A stretch of 64,000 nt of DNA from Proteobacteria bacterium UBA6156 (GTDB lineage: Bacteria; Pseudomonadota; Alphaproteobacteria; UBA2136; UBA6156), in NCBI GenBank assembly GCA_002422365.1, contig DIUO01000010.1:12236-76235 (forward strand), given 5' to 3'. Positions 8,278-17,389 of this stretch are shown piece by piece. Both the position numbers and the translations under genes were made by a program. Position 1 is the first letter of the stretch; each line of letters opens with the position of its first letter. Under the pieces are notes generated by a model. It made no database searches and was not told where the DNA came from. It was given only the letters and a program-made list of their open reading frames with translations.

Positions 8278-9240
8278 ATGCGCTTCATTATTCTCACCCG
8301 GTTCCACTCCCAGCACGCACAGGGAGAATTCGTGGTGAGGCTCGCCGCCGCCGCCACCCAACTCGGCCACACCTTCAGCATCATTAACCCCGCCGATATT
8401 TACCTCGACTTCGCCCAGGCCCCCAACCCCGCCCGTGGCAGTGCCAGCCTGCCAGAAAGCCCCGTCCGCTGGCGCGACCTTCCTTTCCCCGCCTCGGACC
8501 TCATCCTCCCCATCGCCCGCTGGGACGACGAATTCACCTGGCAGATTGTCGAAACCCTCCGCGCCTGGGGCCAGCGCGTTTACCCCCACAACCGCGTCCC
8601 GCTAGGAGACCACGTCACCATGGCGCGCCTCTTTGCCCGCCGCAACATTCCCACCCCCCGCAGCTGGGTGCTGAACAATGCCGAGCAATTTACGGTCATC
8701 ATGCCGGAGCTCAATTTTCCCTGCCTCATCCGCAGCCGCCACGGTGGCCGTGGCCGCCAGTTCAACATCGCCCAACACTCGGGCGAGGGGCTGGAGCTCG
8801 CCTCCAAATTCAGCCAGGTCGGCCAACCGTTTGTGGTGCAAGACCTCCCCCAACCCTGGGGAGAAGACGTCCGCATCATGCTCATCGGCAGCCAGGTGGC
8901 GGCATCCGTGCTGCGCCGCGCCCCCGTGGGCTTTGTCCGGCCGAGGGAATCCGGCAACCTCAGCGCCACGCCCACCGAACTCTCCCCGCAAGAAAAAGAA
9001 CTCGCCATGCAGGCCGCCTCCATCTACGGCGCGCCGTTCAGCGCCGTCAGCCTGCTGCGCACAACCTCAGGCCCCATTTTGCTCGAGCTCGCCCGGGCCC
9101 CGGTCTTATCCGAAATGGAAACCGCCACCGGCGTCAACCTCGCCCTGCCGATTATCGAACATCTGGCCGCCCTGGCAGGCATCACCCCCACTGCTGGCGG
9201 AGAAAACGTCATCCCCCTGGCCGCCCGCCAAGCCGAATAA
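8278..9240 (+). CDS. RimK-like ATP-grasp ligase
   Basis: The 320-residue protein has the ATP-grasp order of RimK/glutathione-synthetase enzymes. An N-terminal Rossmann-like part runs to about residue 110, then comes the ARLFARRNIPTPRSW helix, the Lys/Arg-Gly loop (IRSRHGGRGRQ), VVQDLPQPWGEDVRIMLIG, and the metal-binding end (ILLELARAPVL in place of the usual LEVN). Such enzymes ligate an amino acid or peptide to a carboxyl group. The acceptor is unknown. The usual Asn after LE is replaced here, so activity needs confirmation. It probably shares a transcript with zapE. Confidence 0.72.
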   Translation: MRFIILTRFHSQHAQGEFVVRLAAAATQLGHTFSIINPADIYLDFAQAPNPARGSASLPESPVRWRDLPFPASDLILPIARWDDEFTWQIVETLRAWGQRVYPHNRVPLGDHVTMARLFARRNIPTPRSWVLNNAEQFTVIMPELNFPCLIRSRHGGRGRQFNIAQHSGEGLELASKFSQVGQPFVVQDLPQPWGEDVRIMLIGSQVAASVLRRAPVGFVRPRESGNLSATPTELSPQEKELAMQAASIYGAPFSAVSLLRTTSGPILLELARAPVLSEMETATGVNLALPIIEHLAALAGITPTAGGENVIPLAARQAE

Positions 9241-9369
9241 ACCCCCGCAGTCTCCCACTGCCCGTAAAACTGCCACACCCGCCGCCGCTCCGGCGCATTT
9301 TCGCACAGCCATCCTTGCCCAACACCCCGTATCCCGCTAATCTAGTGCGGTCATTAGTAAGAAAAAGCC

Positions 9370-9750
9370 ATGGAAACTCTCACCAATCTCATCGTCCCGC
9401 ACCCCTACCTCGCCATTCTGCTGTTTGCGGGCGTGGCCTTGGGTTTGGCGGCGGTGTTGCAGGCCATTCCGTTCCTCACCCACCCCATGCGCCGTGGTAA
9501 GGAGAAAATCTCCGCCTACGAATCCGGCTTCGAAGCCTTCGACACCGCCCGCCGCACGTTCGATGTCCGCTTCTACCTCGTCGCCATCCTCTTCATCATC
9601 TTCGACCTCGAAGTCGCCTTCCTCTTCCCCTTCGCCATGGTCATCCAAGACATCTCCTGGTTCGGCTTCGGCAGCGTGATGCTGTTCCTCACCGTCCTCA
9701 CCATTGGGTTTGTGTATGAATGGAAACAAGGCGCATTAGAGTGGGAATAA
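9370..9750 (+). CDS. nuoA: NADH-quinone oxidoreductase subunit A
   Basis: This 126-residue membrane subunit of complex I has three transmembrane helices. The conserved segment between TM1 and TM2 reads K-I-S-A-Y-E-S-G-F-E-A-F, followed by RTFDVRFYLVAILFIIFDLE, the NuoA hallmark with its conserved acidic residues. It opens the nuo cluster. The 129-base gap before it holds the presumed operon promoter, though I see no strong -35/-10. Its last ten bases may overlap the next gene. Confidence 0.96.
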   Translation: METLTNLIVPHPYLAILLFAGVALGLAAVLQAIPFLTHPMRRGKEKISAYESGFEAFDTARRTFDVRFYLVAILFIIFDLEVAFLFPFAMVIQDISWFGFGSVMLFLTVLTIGFVYEWKQGALEWE

Positions 9751-10199
9751 GCGTTCGACTCGTCACGAGAGATTTTTTGCCAAAAGTGCATGCTTTTTTG
9801 AGAGCCACAAACAATGGCAAAGAAGCTGATATTGCAGATGCAAATCTTGCAGTTGCTGCTGCAGATATTCCGCGTAAGCCTCGTTTTGTAATGGCAACCA
9901 CGCCCAACGATGAGATTGTTGGCGCTATGTGCTTTAATGAGGAATTTTTCTCGATAGATACATGGGGAATAAGCTGGTTAAATGTTCATGAAAATTATCG
10001 TTTGCAAGGTATAGCTTCACAAATGATTAAACTAGCTGTTAGCGAAATTCAAAAATGTTTGAATGGCAAAAAAGGTACTTTAATTTTGGTAACCTACCCG
10101 CAAAATACAAAGCTGTATGAAAAATTCGGTTTTGAAGTAATCGGACAAGACCACGAGAATGACAGTATTATGACAAAAGTTCTGGAGCCTTTATCATGA
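9741..10199 (+). CDS. GNAT family N-acetyltransferase
   Basis: About 152 residues. A GNAT core is visible: the first strand ([14 protein letters not shown]), [19 protein letters not shown] with the acetyl-CoA-binding RLQGIA loop, and the C-terminal [16 protein letters not shown]. The acceptor is unknown. The start is uncertain: GTG at 9741 gives a natural GNAT N-terminus, while ATG at 9720 would lie 31 bases inside nuoA. The gene is strikingly AT-rich between two GC-rich nuo genes, which suggests recent acquisition. Its TGA overlaps the nuoB ATG. Confidence 0.8.
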   Translation: MGISVRLVTRDFLPKVHAFLRATNNGKEADIADANLAVAAADIPRKPRFVMATTPNDEIVGAMCFNEEFFSIDTWGISWLNVHENYRLQGIASQMIKLAVSEIQKCLNGKKGTLILVTYPQNTKLYEKFGFEVIGQDHENDSIMTKVLEPLS

Positions 10200-10786
10200 C
10201 CGACCCCGCATCCATCCGCCAAGCCGGCGAAGCCCAAATGCAAGCCCAACTCCGCGACGAAGGCTTCCTCATCACCAAAGTCGAAGACGTCGTCAACTGG
10301 GCCCGCGCAGGTAGCCTCTGGCCGATGACCTTCGGCCTCGCCTGCTGCGCCGTAGAAATGATGCACAGCGCGGCCTCGCGGTACGACCTCGACCGCTTCG
10401 GCACCATGTTCCGCCCGTCCCCCCGCCAGAGCGACCTCATGATCATCGCCGGCACCCTCACCAACAAAATGGCCCCGGCCCTGCGCAAGCTGTACGACCA
10501 AATGCCCGAGCCCCGCTACGTCATTTCCATGGGCAGCTGCGCCAACGGCGGCGGCTACTACCACTTCTCCTACGCCGTGGTGCGCGGTGCCGACCGCATC
10601 GTGCCGGTGGATATTTATGTCCCCGGCTGCCCCCCCACAGCGGAAGCCTTGGTCTACGGCATCCTCCAACTGCAAAAGAAAATCCAGCGCCAACCCGTCT
10701 TCGTGCAACGGCCAGAATCCGCCCCCTACGCCTACGCCCCCGGCGAACCGCGCCCCTACAGCAAAGATGAAATGCACATCGGTTAA
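10196..10786 (+). CDS. nuoB: NADH-quinone oxidoreductase subunit B
   Basis: This 196-residue subunit holds cluster N2, the last Fe-S centre before quinone. The four ligands are visible: the Cys-Cys pair at 50-51 in [10 protein letters not shown], Cys115 in [10 protein letters not shown] and Cys145 in VPGCPP. It starts in an ATGA overlap with the GNAT gene, so the inserted gene is translationally coupled. A tract of AAACACG repeats separates it from nuoC. Confidence 0.97.
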   Translation: MTDPASIRQAGEAQMQAQLRDEGFLITKVEDVVNWARAGSLWPMTFGLACCAVEMMHSAASRYDLDRFGTMFRPSPRQSDLMIIAGTLTNKMAPALRKLYDQMPEPRYVISMGSCANGGGYYHFSYAVVRGADRIVPVDIYVPGCPPTAEALVYGILQLQKKIQRQPVFVQRPESAPYAYAPGEPRPYSKDEMHIG

Positions 10787-10796
10787 ACCCGAAGTC

Positions 10797-10833
10797 AAAA
10801 AAAAACACGAAACACGAAACACGAAAACACTCG
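10797..10833. repeat. Heptamer-like A/C-rich repeat between nuoB and nuoC
   Basis: The spacer reads as successive AACACGA words after an A-run and ends just before the nuoC start. No ribosome binding site is obvious within it. Confidence 0.6.
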
Positions 10834-10836
10834 GGC

Positions 10837-11544
10837 ATGACCACCACCCCCCACATCGACACCCACCTAGACCTCAAAGGCCTGCACACCATGGCCGACT
10901 ATCTGGCCAAAAAGCTACCCCAAGCACAGCTGAGCATTGCCGTGAGAGAACTCACTCTCACCATCGCCCCAGAGCACATCCCCGCCGCCATCGCCCTCCT
11001 GAAGGACGACAAAAAACTGCAATTCACCCAGTTGATAGACCTCTGCGGAGTCGACTACCTCGGCACCAAACACCCGCACCCCACACGCTTTGCCGTGGTT
11101 TACCAGCTGCTGTCTATGGCCCACAACCAGCGCCTCCGCGTCAAAACCTACGTTGCCGAAGCCAACCCCGACACCCGACACCCGATACCCGATACCCTCT
11201 CCGTGCCCACCGTAACCCACCTTCACGCCAGCGCGGGCTGGTACGAGCGCGAAACCTACGACATGTACGGCATCAATTTCGTGGGCCACCCAGACCTCCG
11301 CCGCCTGCTCACCGACTACGACTTCGTCGGCCACCCTCTGCGGAAGGACTTCCCCCTGGAAGGCCACGTCGAAGTCTACTACGACGCGAAGGAAAAGCGC
11401 GTCGCCTACAAACCGGTCGACCTTCCTCAGGAACTTCGGCGCTTCGACAACGTTAGTGAATGGCAAGGCGCCACCGGCAATGCCGGGCGCGCTGCTGCCG
11501 ACAATACATTCACCAACTCGTACAATCCCGACGAGTTCAAATAA
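10837..11544 (+). CDS. nuoC: NADH-quinone oxidoreductase subunit C
   Basis: The 235-residue peripheral-arm subunit carries the 30-kDa subunit signature near residues 133-175: GWYERETYDMYGI, FVGHPDLRRLLTDYDF and GHPLRKDFPL. Residues about 110-120 (NPDTRHPIPDTL) are encoded by a CCCGACA/CCCGATA heptamer tract. They look like an extra loop before the conserved SVPTVTHLHASAGWYERE. The gene is followed closely by small genes with no role in complex I. Confidence 0.95.
   Translation: MTTTPHIDTHLDLKGLHTMADYLAKKLPQAQLSIAVRELTLTIAPEHIPAAIALLKDDKKLQFTQLIDLCGVDYLGTKHPHPTRFAVVYQLLSMAHNQRLRVKTYVAEANPDTRHPIPDTLSVPTVTHLHASAGWYERETYDMYGINFVGHPDLRRLLTDYDFVGHPLRKDFPLEGHVEVYYDAKEKRVAYKPVDLPQELRRFDNVSEWQGATGNAGRAAADNTFTNSYNPDEFK
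11167..11198 (+). repeat. Heptamer repeat inside nuoC
   Basis: CCCGACA occurs twice and CCCGATA twice in succession, in frame within nuoC. It encodes the loop Pro-Asp-Thr-Arg-His-Pro-Ile-Pro-Asp-Thr. Confidence 0.65.
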
Positions 11545-11565
11545 GCGACTTGAGGAGACCGAACT

Positions 11566-11775
11566 ATGACGTTTTTGACCGCACCCGACCCCGCCGACAC
11601 CGAAGCCCACGCCGAACGTATGAAAGAAGAAATGGAAGCCAAACGCGCGGCCGAGCTCGAAGCCGAGCACGAAAACATGATGGAGTTTGCCCGCCGCGCC
11701 GCCCGCAAGCGAGAAGCTGTCGACGAACAACCTTACATTGAAGACAAAGACCTCGCATTCCTGAAAGGCAAATAG
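11566..11775 (+). CDS. Small charged hypothetical protein
   Basis: This 69-residue protein is rich in Glu, Lys, Arg and Ala. It is predicted to be one long helix (residues about 10-50, ERMKEEMEAKRAAELEAEHE) with a short acidic tail. A good GAGGAGA ribosome binding site precedes the ATG. It sits in the nuo transcript directly after nuoC. I do not recognise it; the composition would suit a coiled-coil adaptor or a small assembly factor, but nothing more can be said. Confidence 0.55.
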   Translation: MTFLTAPDPADTEAHAERMKEEMEAKRAAELEAEHENMMEFARRAARKREAVDEQPYIEDKDLAFLKGK

Positions 11776-11864
11776 TCCCAGCCAAAAGTCCTAGCTAAAA
11801 GTCCTAGTTAAGAGGACAAAGCAAAGAGCGAGACAACACCCCCAACCTGGGTTAGCATAGCCTT

Positions 11865-12050
11865 ATGGGTATGTTCTGGAATCTCTATAAACGAATGCTG
11901 CCGGGCGATGCACAGACCATGCTGGCCTGGATAGAAAAAGAAGTGAAAGCAGGCCGCATGAGCGAGGCCGAAGCCGAGCGCCAACGCGCCGAGCTGGAGC
12001 AAAGCCTCCACAAGGTGCTAAGTGCCGAAGAGGACAAGGACAAGTCCTAA
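11865..12050 (+). CDS. Small hypothetical protein
   Basis: This 61-residue protein has an N-terminal amphipathic segment (MFWNLYKRMLPGD) and a Glu/Ala/Arg-rich helix ending in EEDKDKS. Its stop overlaps the next ATG (TAATG), which supports translation. The start may be ATG 11865 or 11871; neither has a strong ribosome binding site. The upstream spacer (11776-11864) contains three copies of a short AGTCCTAG-like word. Function unknown. Confidence 0.5.
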   Translation: MGMFWNLYKRMLPGDAQTMLAWIEKEVKAGRMSEAEAERQRAELEQSLHKVLSAEEDKDKS

Positions 12051-12442
12051 TGCCGCGCTTCCGCACCAACCTGCTCATTCGGGATAACCGCCCGCAGCTG
12101 TTTGCAGCTGCGGGCGCAACGGTGCACACCCGTACCCTTACCGATGCCGAATTTGCAGCCGAGCTGCGTAACAAGCTGATAGAAGAAGCCCAAGAAGCCG
12201 CCACAGCCCCCACCGAAAACCTGACCAAAGAGCTGGCCGACGTGCTGGAAATCCTGCAAACTCTTGCCGCCCACCATGGTATAAGCATGCAAGATGTCGA
12301 GGCCCAGATGCACGCCACCCGTGCCAAACTTGGCGGGTTCGAACATCGGATCTTCTCCGAAAGCATTGAAGCACCAGAAGATAACGAAACCACAACCTAC
12401 CACCGCCAATACCCGCATAAATACCCGGAAATACAAGAATAA
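12050..12442 (+). CDS. MazG/PRA-PH-like nucleotide pyrophosphohydrolase (first of three)
   Basis: The 130-residue all-alpha protein has the metal-binding signature of the all-alpha NTP pyrophosphatases: KLIEEAQEA (EExxE-type) and, one helix later, [13 protein letters not shown] (ExxD-type). The N-terminal [14 protein letters not shown] and C-terminal [10 protein letters not shown] resemble the house-cleaning phosphoribosyl-ATP pyrophosphohydrolase-like group. The likely role is removal of unwanted nucleotides. It lies between small genes and nuoD with a TAATG overlap. A different family branch is encoded at 16359 and another at 24502. Confidence 0.75.
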   Translation: MPRFRTNLLIRDNRPQLFAAAGATVHTRTLTDAEFAAELRNKLIEEAQEAATAPTENLTKELADVLEILQTLAAHHGISMQDVEAQMHATRAKLGGFEHRIFSESIEAPEDNETTTYHRQYPHKYPEIQE

Positions 12443-12456
12443 GCGAAACCTCCCCC

Positions 12457-13752
12457 ATGTCCGCCACCCCCGCCCAAGCCGCCCCCAAAACAGTGCTCGA
12501 AACCACCCTGCCGCAAAGCCCCATCAGCGCCCAGCGCAGTATGGATAGCCAACCCCATGGCGCCCCCGGCGCCAATACTCCATTCACCCTCAACTTCGGC
12601 CCCCAACACCCCTCCGCCCACGGCGTGCTGCGCCTGGTGCTAGAGATGGAAGGCGAGGTAATTACCCGCGCCGACCCCCACATCGGCCTCCTCCACCGTG
12701 GCACCGAGAAACTCATCGAACACAAAACCTACATTCAGGCGCTCCCATATTTCGACCGCCTCGATTACGTCAGCATGATGTGCCAAGAGCACGTCTGGTG
12801 CCTCGCCACCGAAAAACTGCTGGGGATCGAAATTCCCAAACGCGCCCAATATATCCGCGTGTTGTTCTCCGAGCTCACGCGCATCGCCAACCACCTCCTC
12901 TGGCTCGGCTGCCACGCGCTAGATATCGGCGCTATGGCCGTGATGTTGTATAGCTTTAAGGAACGTGAATATCTCTATGACTTCTCAGAAGAAGTATCCG
13001 GCGCCCGCATGCACGCCAACTACTTCCGCCCGGGCGGCGTCAACCGAGACCTCCCCGAAGGCCTCACCACCAAAATCGCCAAATGGAACGATAATTTCGA
13101 GAAAAACATCATCGGGATGCTCGAAACCCTGCTCGACGATAACCGCATCTGGAAGCAACGCACCGTCGGCATCGGCGTGGTCACACCGGATGAAGCGCAA
13201 GAGTGGGGCTTCACCGGCCCCATGCTGCGCGGCAGCGGCATAGAGTGGGACCTCCGCAAGTCCCAACCGTATGAATGCTACCCCGAACTCGACTTTGCCG
13301 TCCCCGTCGGCCAGAACGGCGACTGCTACGACCGCTACCTCATCCGCATGGAAGAAATGAAGCAATCGGTGCACCTCATCCGCCAGTGCCTGGCTAAACT
13401 GGAGGGCGAACTCAAAGGCCAACCCTGCAAAATCCAGAACTTCAAAATCTCGCCTCCCGCGCGCAATGGCATGAAGTCCAGCATGGAAGACCTCATCCAC
13501 CACTTCAAATACTACACCGAGGGCTTCCACGTCCCGGCGGGAGAAGTCTATGCGGCCATAGAAGCCCCCAAAGGCGAAATGGGCGTGTTTTTGGTGTCCG
13601 ATGACGGCCCCAAACCCTGGCGCGTCAAAATCCGCGCCCCCGGCTACGCCCACCTTCAGGGGCTAGACTTCATGTCCAAAGGCCACCTGTTAGCCGACGT
13701 CACAACCCTCATCGGCACCACCGACATCGTCTTCGGAGACATCGACCGCTAA
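12457..13752 (+). CDS. nuoD: NADH-quinone oxidoreductase subunit D
   Basis: The 431-residue 49-kDa-type subunit builds the quinone pocket together with Nuo[14 protein letters not shown], with the quinone-site His, is near residues 48-60. [14 protein letters not shown] and the C-terminal VFGDIDR are canonical. A 45-residue Ala/Pro-rich N-terminal extension precedes the domain. The gene ends in TAATG with the next, unrelated gene. Confidence 0.97.
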   Translation: MSATPAQAAPKTVLETTLPQSPISAQRSMDSQPHGAPGANTPFTLNFGPQHPSAHGVLRLVLEMEGEVITRADPHIGLLHRGTEKLIEHKTYIQALPYFDRLDYVSMMCQEHVWCLATEKLLGIEIPKRAQYIRVLFSELTRIANHLLWLGCHALDIGAMAVMLYSFKEREYLYDFSEEVSGARMHANYFRPGGVNRDLPEGLTTKIAKWNDNFEKNIIGMLETLLDDNRIWKQRTVGIGVVTPDEAQEWGFTGPMLRGSGIEWDLRKSQPYECYPELDFAVPVGQNGDCYDRYLIRMEEMKQSVHLIRQCLAKLEGELKGQPCKIQNFKISPPARNGMKSSMEDLIHHFKYYTEGFHVPAGEVYAAIEAPKGEMGVFLVSDDGPKPWRVKIRAPGYAHLQGLDFMSKGHLLADVTTLIGTTDIVFGDIDR

Positions 13753-14297
13753 TGTCCACCATCATCCTCCACGGCGGCCGCACGTCAATCAGCAATCCTT
13801 CTAATCAGGCTTTCTACAAACTCATGGCCAGCCATGTGCCTCCCGGCGGCACTTGGCTGGGCTGCTACTTTGCCCGGCTGGAAGAAACGGAAGCGCTAAA
13901 ATTCCCAGAAGATGCCGCCAAACTCCGCGCCGCCGCCGACCATGAAGTGAATATCGAACTCGCAACCGCCGATAATTTTATTCAACAGCTTCAGTCGGCC
14001 AGCGTCGTCTATTTCGCAGGCGGTAGTACCGAAGGTCTGCTCAACCAACTCTCCCATTGGCCAAATGTGCGCGAACATCTCCTGAAAGTCCCCGTCCTCG
14101 CTGGCTCCTCGGCGGGGATGATCATGCTCGGCCTCAGCGGGGTCGGCAACAAGGGCATTTACCAGGGCCTCGGTATCGTGCCGTTCCATATGCGCGTCCA
14201 TCACGGGCACCCAGACTACGCCCTGGCCGATGCCACCCCGCTCCCCACCCCAACCCTGGCGCTGGAAGAATCCCAATTCATCCAAATCTCAATCTAA
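13752..14297 (+). CDS. Peptidase S51 (dipeptidase E-like) family protein
   Basis: The 181-residue protein follows the S51 pattern: an N-terminal IILHGG strand and VYFAGGSTEGLLNQL. The nucleophile motif is AGSSAGMIML near residue 120, followed by a His-containing region (VHHGHPDYAL) and ALEESQ. Family members cleave Asp-X dipeptides or act on cyanophycin. This copy is somewhat short (E. coli PepE has 229 residues), so substrate is open. It starts in an overlap with the nuoD stop. Confidence 0.75.
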   Translation: MSTIILHGGRTSISNPSNQAFYKLMASHVPPGGTWLGCYFARLEETEALKFPEDAAKLRAAADHEVNIELATADNFIQQLQSASVVYFAGGSTEGLLNQLSHWPNVREHLLKVPVLAGSSAGMIMLGLSGVGNKGIYQGLGIVPFHMRVHHGHPDYALADATPLPTPTLALEESQFIQISI

Positions 14298-14312
14298 ATC
14301 GAGCTATTCTTC

Positions 14313-15065
14313 ATGACCGAAACCACCTGGACCCTCCCCACACCCGACGGCAAAACCATCTACGGCGTCACCAACAGCAGCGGGGCAGGGGCCACAGCCG
14401 CCATCTTCATGGTGCACGGCTTCACCGGCAACATGTATCAATATCCTTTTAAGCGTGCTGCCGATTTCCTCAGCGCAAAGGGTTACGATGTTTATCGGTT
14501 CAATCTGTACGATGGGCGAAAGGGAGGCCGCAACCTGATTGACTGCACGTTACTGACTCACGCTGAAGATTTGAATACGATTATGGCAAAATTTGGTCCG
14601 GGCTATACCCAAAACTTTGTAATTGGCCACAGCTATGGCGGCCCCACTATCATGTTGGCTAACCCCCAAAACATCACAGCGGCTAGTCTTTGGGATCCTT
14701 CCTATAACATCACGCAAATGAATAAGGATTTACCCGACTCTATCACCAAGATAGGCGGCCATCTCATTCTAAATGTGGGCATATCCTATGTGCTCAGTTC
14801 ATCTATGGAAGAACATGCCGGAACCCTCGACGAACCCGCCTGCATTAAACTAGCCGAAGCCTTCAACGCCCCCGTCCAAGTCGTGCTGGCCGGAGACGGC
14901 TACTACGTCAAGCAATCACACAGCTACCACTCCCACGGCAAGCCCGAAAACCTCGCCAAAAACCGCCAAGACGTCGTCCCCGGCACCACCCATTGCTTCC
15001 ACGAAGCCGACACCTGCGAAGTGCTCCTCGCCAAAACCCACGCCTTCTTCCAGCAATTCCTCTAA
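14313..15065 (+). CDS. Alpha/beta hydrolase
   Basis: The 250-residue hydrolase has an oxyanion-hole HGFTG motif near residue 33, the nucleophile elbow GHSYGG near 107-112, an acidic residue in VVLAGDGYY, and a catalytic His in TTHCFHEAD close to the C-terminus. The order is that of serine esterases and lipases of this fold. No signal peptide is visible. Codons in the middle third (about 14440-14800) are more AT-rich than at either end. Substrate unknown. It has no evident link to complex I. Confidence 0.8.
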   Translation: MTETTWTLPTPDGKTIYGVTNSSGAGATAAIFMVHGFTGNMYQYPFKRAADFLSAKGYDVYRFNLYDGRKGGRNLIDCTLLTHAEDLNTIMAKFGPGYTQNFVIGHSYGGPTIMLANPQNITAASLWDPSYNITQMNKDLPDSITKIGGHLILNVGISYVLSSSMEEHAGTLDEPACIKLAEAFNAPVQVVLAGDGYYVKQSHSYHSHGKPENLAKNRQDVVPGTTHCFHEADTCEVLLAKTHAFFQQFL

Positions 15066-15105
15066 GCTCAATCCTGTTCACTGTTACCTGTTCTCTGTTC
15101 ACTAA
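15066..15105. repeat. CTGTTCA heptamer repeat
   Basis: CTGTTCA, CTGTTAC, CTGTTCT and CTGTTCA follow one another directly after the hydrolase stop. It is another word of the short-repeat class found across the window. Confidence 0.6.
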
Positions 15106-15143
15106 CTTGCCACACCCGCAGGCACCATAACGCGCAAAACAGG

Positions 15144-15166
15144 GCAGGGGGGCTGCCAAAAGCCCC
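15144..15166 (+). terminator. Weak hairpin, possible attenuator
   Basis: GGGGGCT and AAGCCCCC pair around a five-base loop, followed by only a short T-run (ATTTGGTTT). It may be a partial terminator within the nuo transcript. Confidence 0.4.
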
Positions 15167-15190
15167 CATTTGGTTTAAGAATTCTCCATC

Positions 15191-15694
15191 ATGAAGCTCA
15201 CATTCCTGCTCAGCTCAGCCTTGGCGCTTGCGGCGTTCGCAACCTCGTTGGCGTATGCCGAAAAACAGGCCATATGCAAAAAATTTTGCGGAGAAGAAGG
15301 CGCGCTCGTCTGTTGCCCAGGTGAATTTGGTTTCACCGATGACATTACCTCCAGCTATGAAACCCCCGCCCAGCGCTGCCAAACCATCCTGAATCAACCG
15401 GCGGTAGACCTCGACTCCTCGCTGTTAGACGAATTGAAAACCTGCAAGAATGTCGCGAAGCAGGAGAAAGAAGCCGCCGACGCCGAAGCCAAAGCCCTGG
15501 CCGAGCTGGAGGCCGAAAAAGCCAAACTGCGCAAAGAGAAAGCCCAGGCACAGGCCCAGCAGCAACCCCAACCCCAGCCACCCGCACAACCCGCCCCGGC
15601 CCAACCGGCGCCCAATTTTGTCAACTTCACCAACTTCGGCGCCCAACCCGGAGAAATGCCGCTCATCCAAGACCCCTACAGCCAAAGCCAGTAA
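15191..15694 (+). CDS. Secreted Cys-rich, coiled-coil, Pro/Gln-rich protein
   Basis: The product has 167 residues. Residues 1-23 form a Sec signal peptide (ending in AYA). The mature N-terminal third holds six cysteines (CKKFC, CC, and two single Cys) and could form disulphides in the periplasm. Residues about 92-120 are a Lys/Glu/Ala coiled coil (AEAKALAELEAEKAKLRKEK). The C-terminus is Gln/Pro/Ala-rich and ends in PYSQSQ. I do not recognise the family. It lies 5 bases before nuoE. Confidence 0.6.
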   Translation: MKLTFLLSSALALAAFATSLAYAEKQAICKKFCGEEGALVCCPGEFGFTDDITSSYETPAQRCQTILNQPAVDLDSSLLDELKTCKNVAKQEKEAADAEAKALAELEAEKAKLRKEKAQAQAQQQPQPQPPAQPAPAQPAPNFVNFTNFGAQPGEMPLIQDPYSQSQ

Positions 15695-15699
15695 CCCCC

Positions 15700-16353
15700 A
15701 TGCCCACCATCCGCCAGGTTAAAATCGAACCCAACGCCACCGAAGTCGGCCAAACCCCGCACACCCTGGGGCTTAACCTGGGCTGGAGCAAAACCGAGCA
15801 AGAGGCCGTAGAGCGTACCCTCGCCAAATACCCCGCCACCCAGCAGCGCAGCGCGGTTATTCCGCTGTTGCATCTGGCCCAGCGTAAGTGCGGCGGCTGG
15901 CTGCCGGTAGACGCCATGCAACTGGTCGCCGATACCCTCAGCCTCCCTTACATCCGCGTGTACGAGGTCGCCACTTTCTACACCATGTTCAACCTCCAAC
16001 CCGTCGGCACCCACCACGTGCAGGTCTGCACCAACTGCGCCTGCCTCATTCGCGGTAGCGACGCCATTGTCAGCGCCGTCAAACACACCACTGGGGTCGC
16101 CCATAACGGAGAAACCTCCGCCGACGGCCAATTCACCCTGACAGAAGTCGAATGCCTCGGCGCCTGCGTCGCCGCCCCCATGATGCAAATTAGTATAGGC
16201 ACGGGGGGCACCCACTACTACACCCACCTCACGCCGGAAAAAACTACCGAAATCCTCACTCACCTCGCCAACGGCGGCGACCCCGCAAAATACGCCGACA
16301 CCGCCCCCACAGCCGAGTCCGACCCCATCCACAACGGCAAATACGGGGCCTAA
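15700..16353 (+). CDS. nuoE: NADH-quinone oxidoreductase subunit E
   Basis: The 217-residue 24-kDa-type subunit carries a [2Fe-2S] cluster. The ligands appear as Cys110 and Cys115 in QVCTNCACLIRG and Cys152/Cys156 in ECLGAC. An additional Cys113 lies inside the first pair. The upstream thioredoxin-like fold (VIPLLHLAQRKCGGWLP; VYEVATFYTMF) is canonical. It is separated from nuoF by three inserted genes, whereas E and F are usually adjacent. Confidence 0.96.
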   Translation: MPTIRQVKIEPNATEVGQTPHTLGLNLGWSKTEQEAVERTLAKYPATQQRSAVIPLLHLAQRKCGGWLPVDAMQLVADTLSLPYIRVYEVATFYTMFNLQPVGTHHVQVCTNCACLIRGSDAIVSAVKHTTGVAHNGETSADGQFTLTEVECLGACVAAPMMQISIGTGGTHYYTHLTPEKTTEILTHLANGGDPAKYADTAPTAESDPIHNGKYGA

Positions 16354-16358
16354 ATCTC

Positions 16359-16676
16359 ATGAAAAACTTGCAGCAAGCCACCCTCGCACAACTTCAGGCC
16401 TATGTGGCGGAAGTCGAGCTGCGCCGTGGCTTTGCCGCCGAAACGGTGCAAGATAAATGCCTGCTGCTGGCCGAAGAAGTCGGCGAACTCTGCAAAGCTA
16501 TCCGCAAACATCATACCAGCATCACCACCGCCACCGATGCCAAGCCGCAAAATGTGGCCGAAGAACTGGCCGATGTGCTGATGTACGTCCTTGCCATCGC
16601 CAACAAAACCGAAATCAACCTTGCCGAAGCGCTCATCGCCAAAGAAACCAAAAACGAACAGCGGAAGTGGGCATAG
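16359..16676 (+). CDS. MazG-like nucleotide pyrophosphohydrolase (second of three)
   Basis: The 105-residue protein is the minimal MazG fold: CLLLAEEVGELCKAIRK gives the EExxE motif, and ELADVLMYVLAIANKTEINL gives ExxD followed by the helix that packs against it. It ends in KNEQRKW, as in dCTPase/MazG-type proteins. The predicted reaction is hydrolysis of (d)NTPs to monophosphate and pyrophosphate. It is only distantly similar to the other two such proteins in this cluster. Confidence 0.82.
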   Translation: MKNLQQATLAQLQAYVAEVELRRGFAAETVQDKCLLLAEEVGELCKAIRKHHTSITTATDAKPQNVAEELADVLMYVLAIANKTEINLAEALIAKETKNEQRKWA

Positions 16677-16678
16677 CG

Positions 16679-17089
16679 ATGCGTATCGAATATCTCGACA
16701 CTCACGACGAACGCAGCGATGAGTTGTTGTTGGGGCTGCGTCAATGGAACAAGGATCGTGGATTCGAAGCCAAACCCAGCAAGTTCAGTGTAATGGCTTT
16801 TGAAGGTGATGTTCTTAAAGGTGGTGCCAGAGGCATTATTGAATTTAACTGGATGTTTATCCAGACAATGTATGTAAAAGAGCGGCTTAACGGGCTCGGC
16901 ACCCGTATCTTGAAAGAAGTCGAAACCCATGCTCGTGCGCAGGGTATAACTGGAATTTCATTACTTACTGTCGATAAACAGGCTCCAGGTTTTTACCAAA
17001 AAACCGGTTTTAAAAATTTTGCTACAATACCTGATTTTATAGATGGCCAAACCCGATATTATTTCATGAAGCGGCTGGATGGAAAATAA
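16679..17089 (+). CDS. GNAT family N-acetyltransferase
   Basis: The 136-residue GNAT has FIQTMYVKERLNGLGTRILK, where RLNGLGT is the acetyl-CoA pyrophosphate loop, then ITGISLLTVDKQAPGFYQ and KTGFKNFATIPDF. The layout (DERSDELLLGLRQWN at the N-terminus) is that of small single-domain acetyltransferases. The substrate is unknown. The coding sequence is AT-rich compared with nuoE and nuoF. It starts two bases after the MazG-like stop and ends three before the lipoprotein gene. Confidence 0.83.
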   Translation: MRIEYLDTHDERSDELLLGLRQWNKDRGFEAKPSKFSVMAFEGDVLKGGARGIIEFNWMFIQTMYVKERLNGLGTRILKEVETHARAQGITGISLLTVDKQAPGFYQKTGFKNFATIPDFIDGQTRYYFMKRLDGK

Positions 17090-17092
17090 GCC

Positions 17093-17374
17093 ATGAAACC
17101 CTTCATATCCTCATACCCTCTTATCCTCATATCCTGCGCCTTGGCGCTCGCCTCATGTGCCCAGTTCGGCGGCCGCATTGTTCAAACCGGCCCGGGCACC
17201 TACCAAATCACCCACGTCATGTACGCCAACTCCCCCGTCAAAGGCGTGCGGCAGGGCGTAATCGACCGCGCCACCGCCAAATGCGAAAAACAGGGCCAAA
17301 CCTACCAAAAAATCCGCGAAGAAATGGGCACCGCCGGCGCCCTCAGCTACACCCTCATGTTCACCTGCAAGTAA
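17093..17374 (+). CDS. Small lipoprotein
   Basis: This 93-residue protein has a hydrophobic signal and a lipobox LASC at about residues 19-22, so it should be lipid-anchored after signal peptidase II cleavage. The mature part contains GPGTYQITHVMYAN and ATAKCEKQGQTYQ, a pattern seen in small proteobacterial lipoproteins of unknown function. Its signal-peptide codons (17099-17134) coincide with an octamer repeat (CTCATATC) that also occurs outside genes at 40786. Confidence 0.65.
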   Translation: MKPFISSYPLILISCALALASCAQFGGRIVQTGPGTYQITHVMYANSPVKGVRQGVIDRATAKCEKQGQTYQKIREEMGTAGALSYTLMFTCK

Positions 17375-17389
17375 CCAACAGTCCCCGTC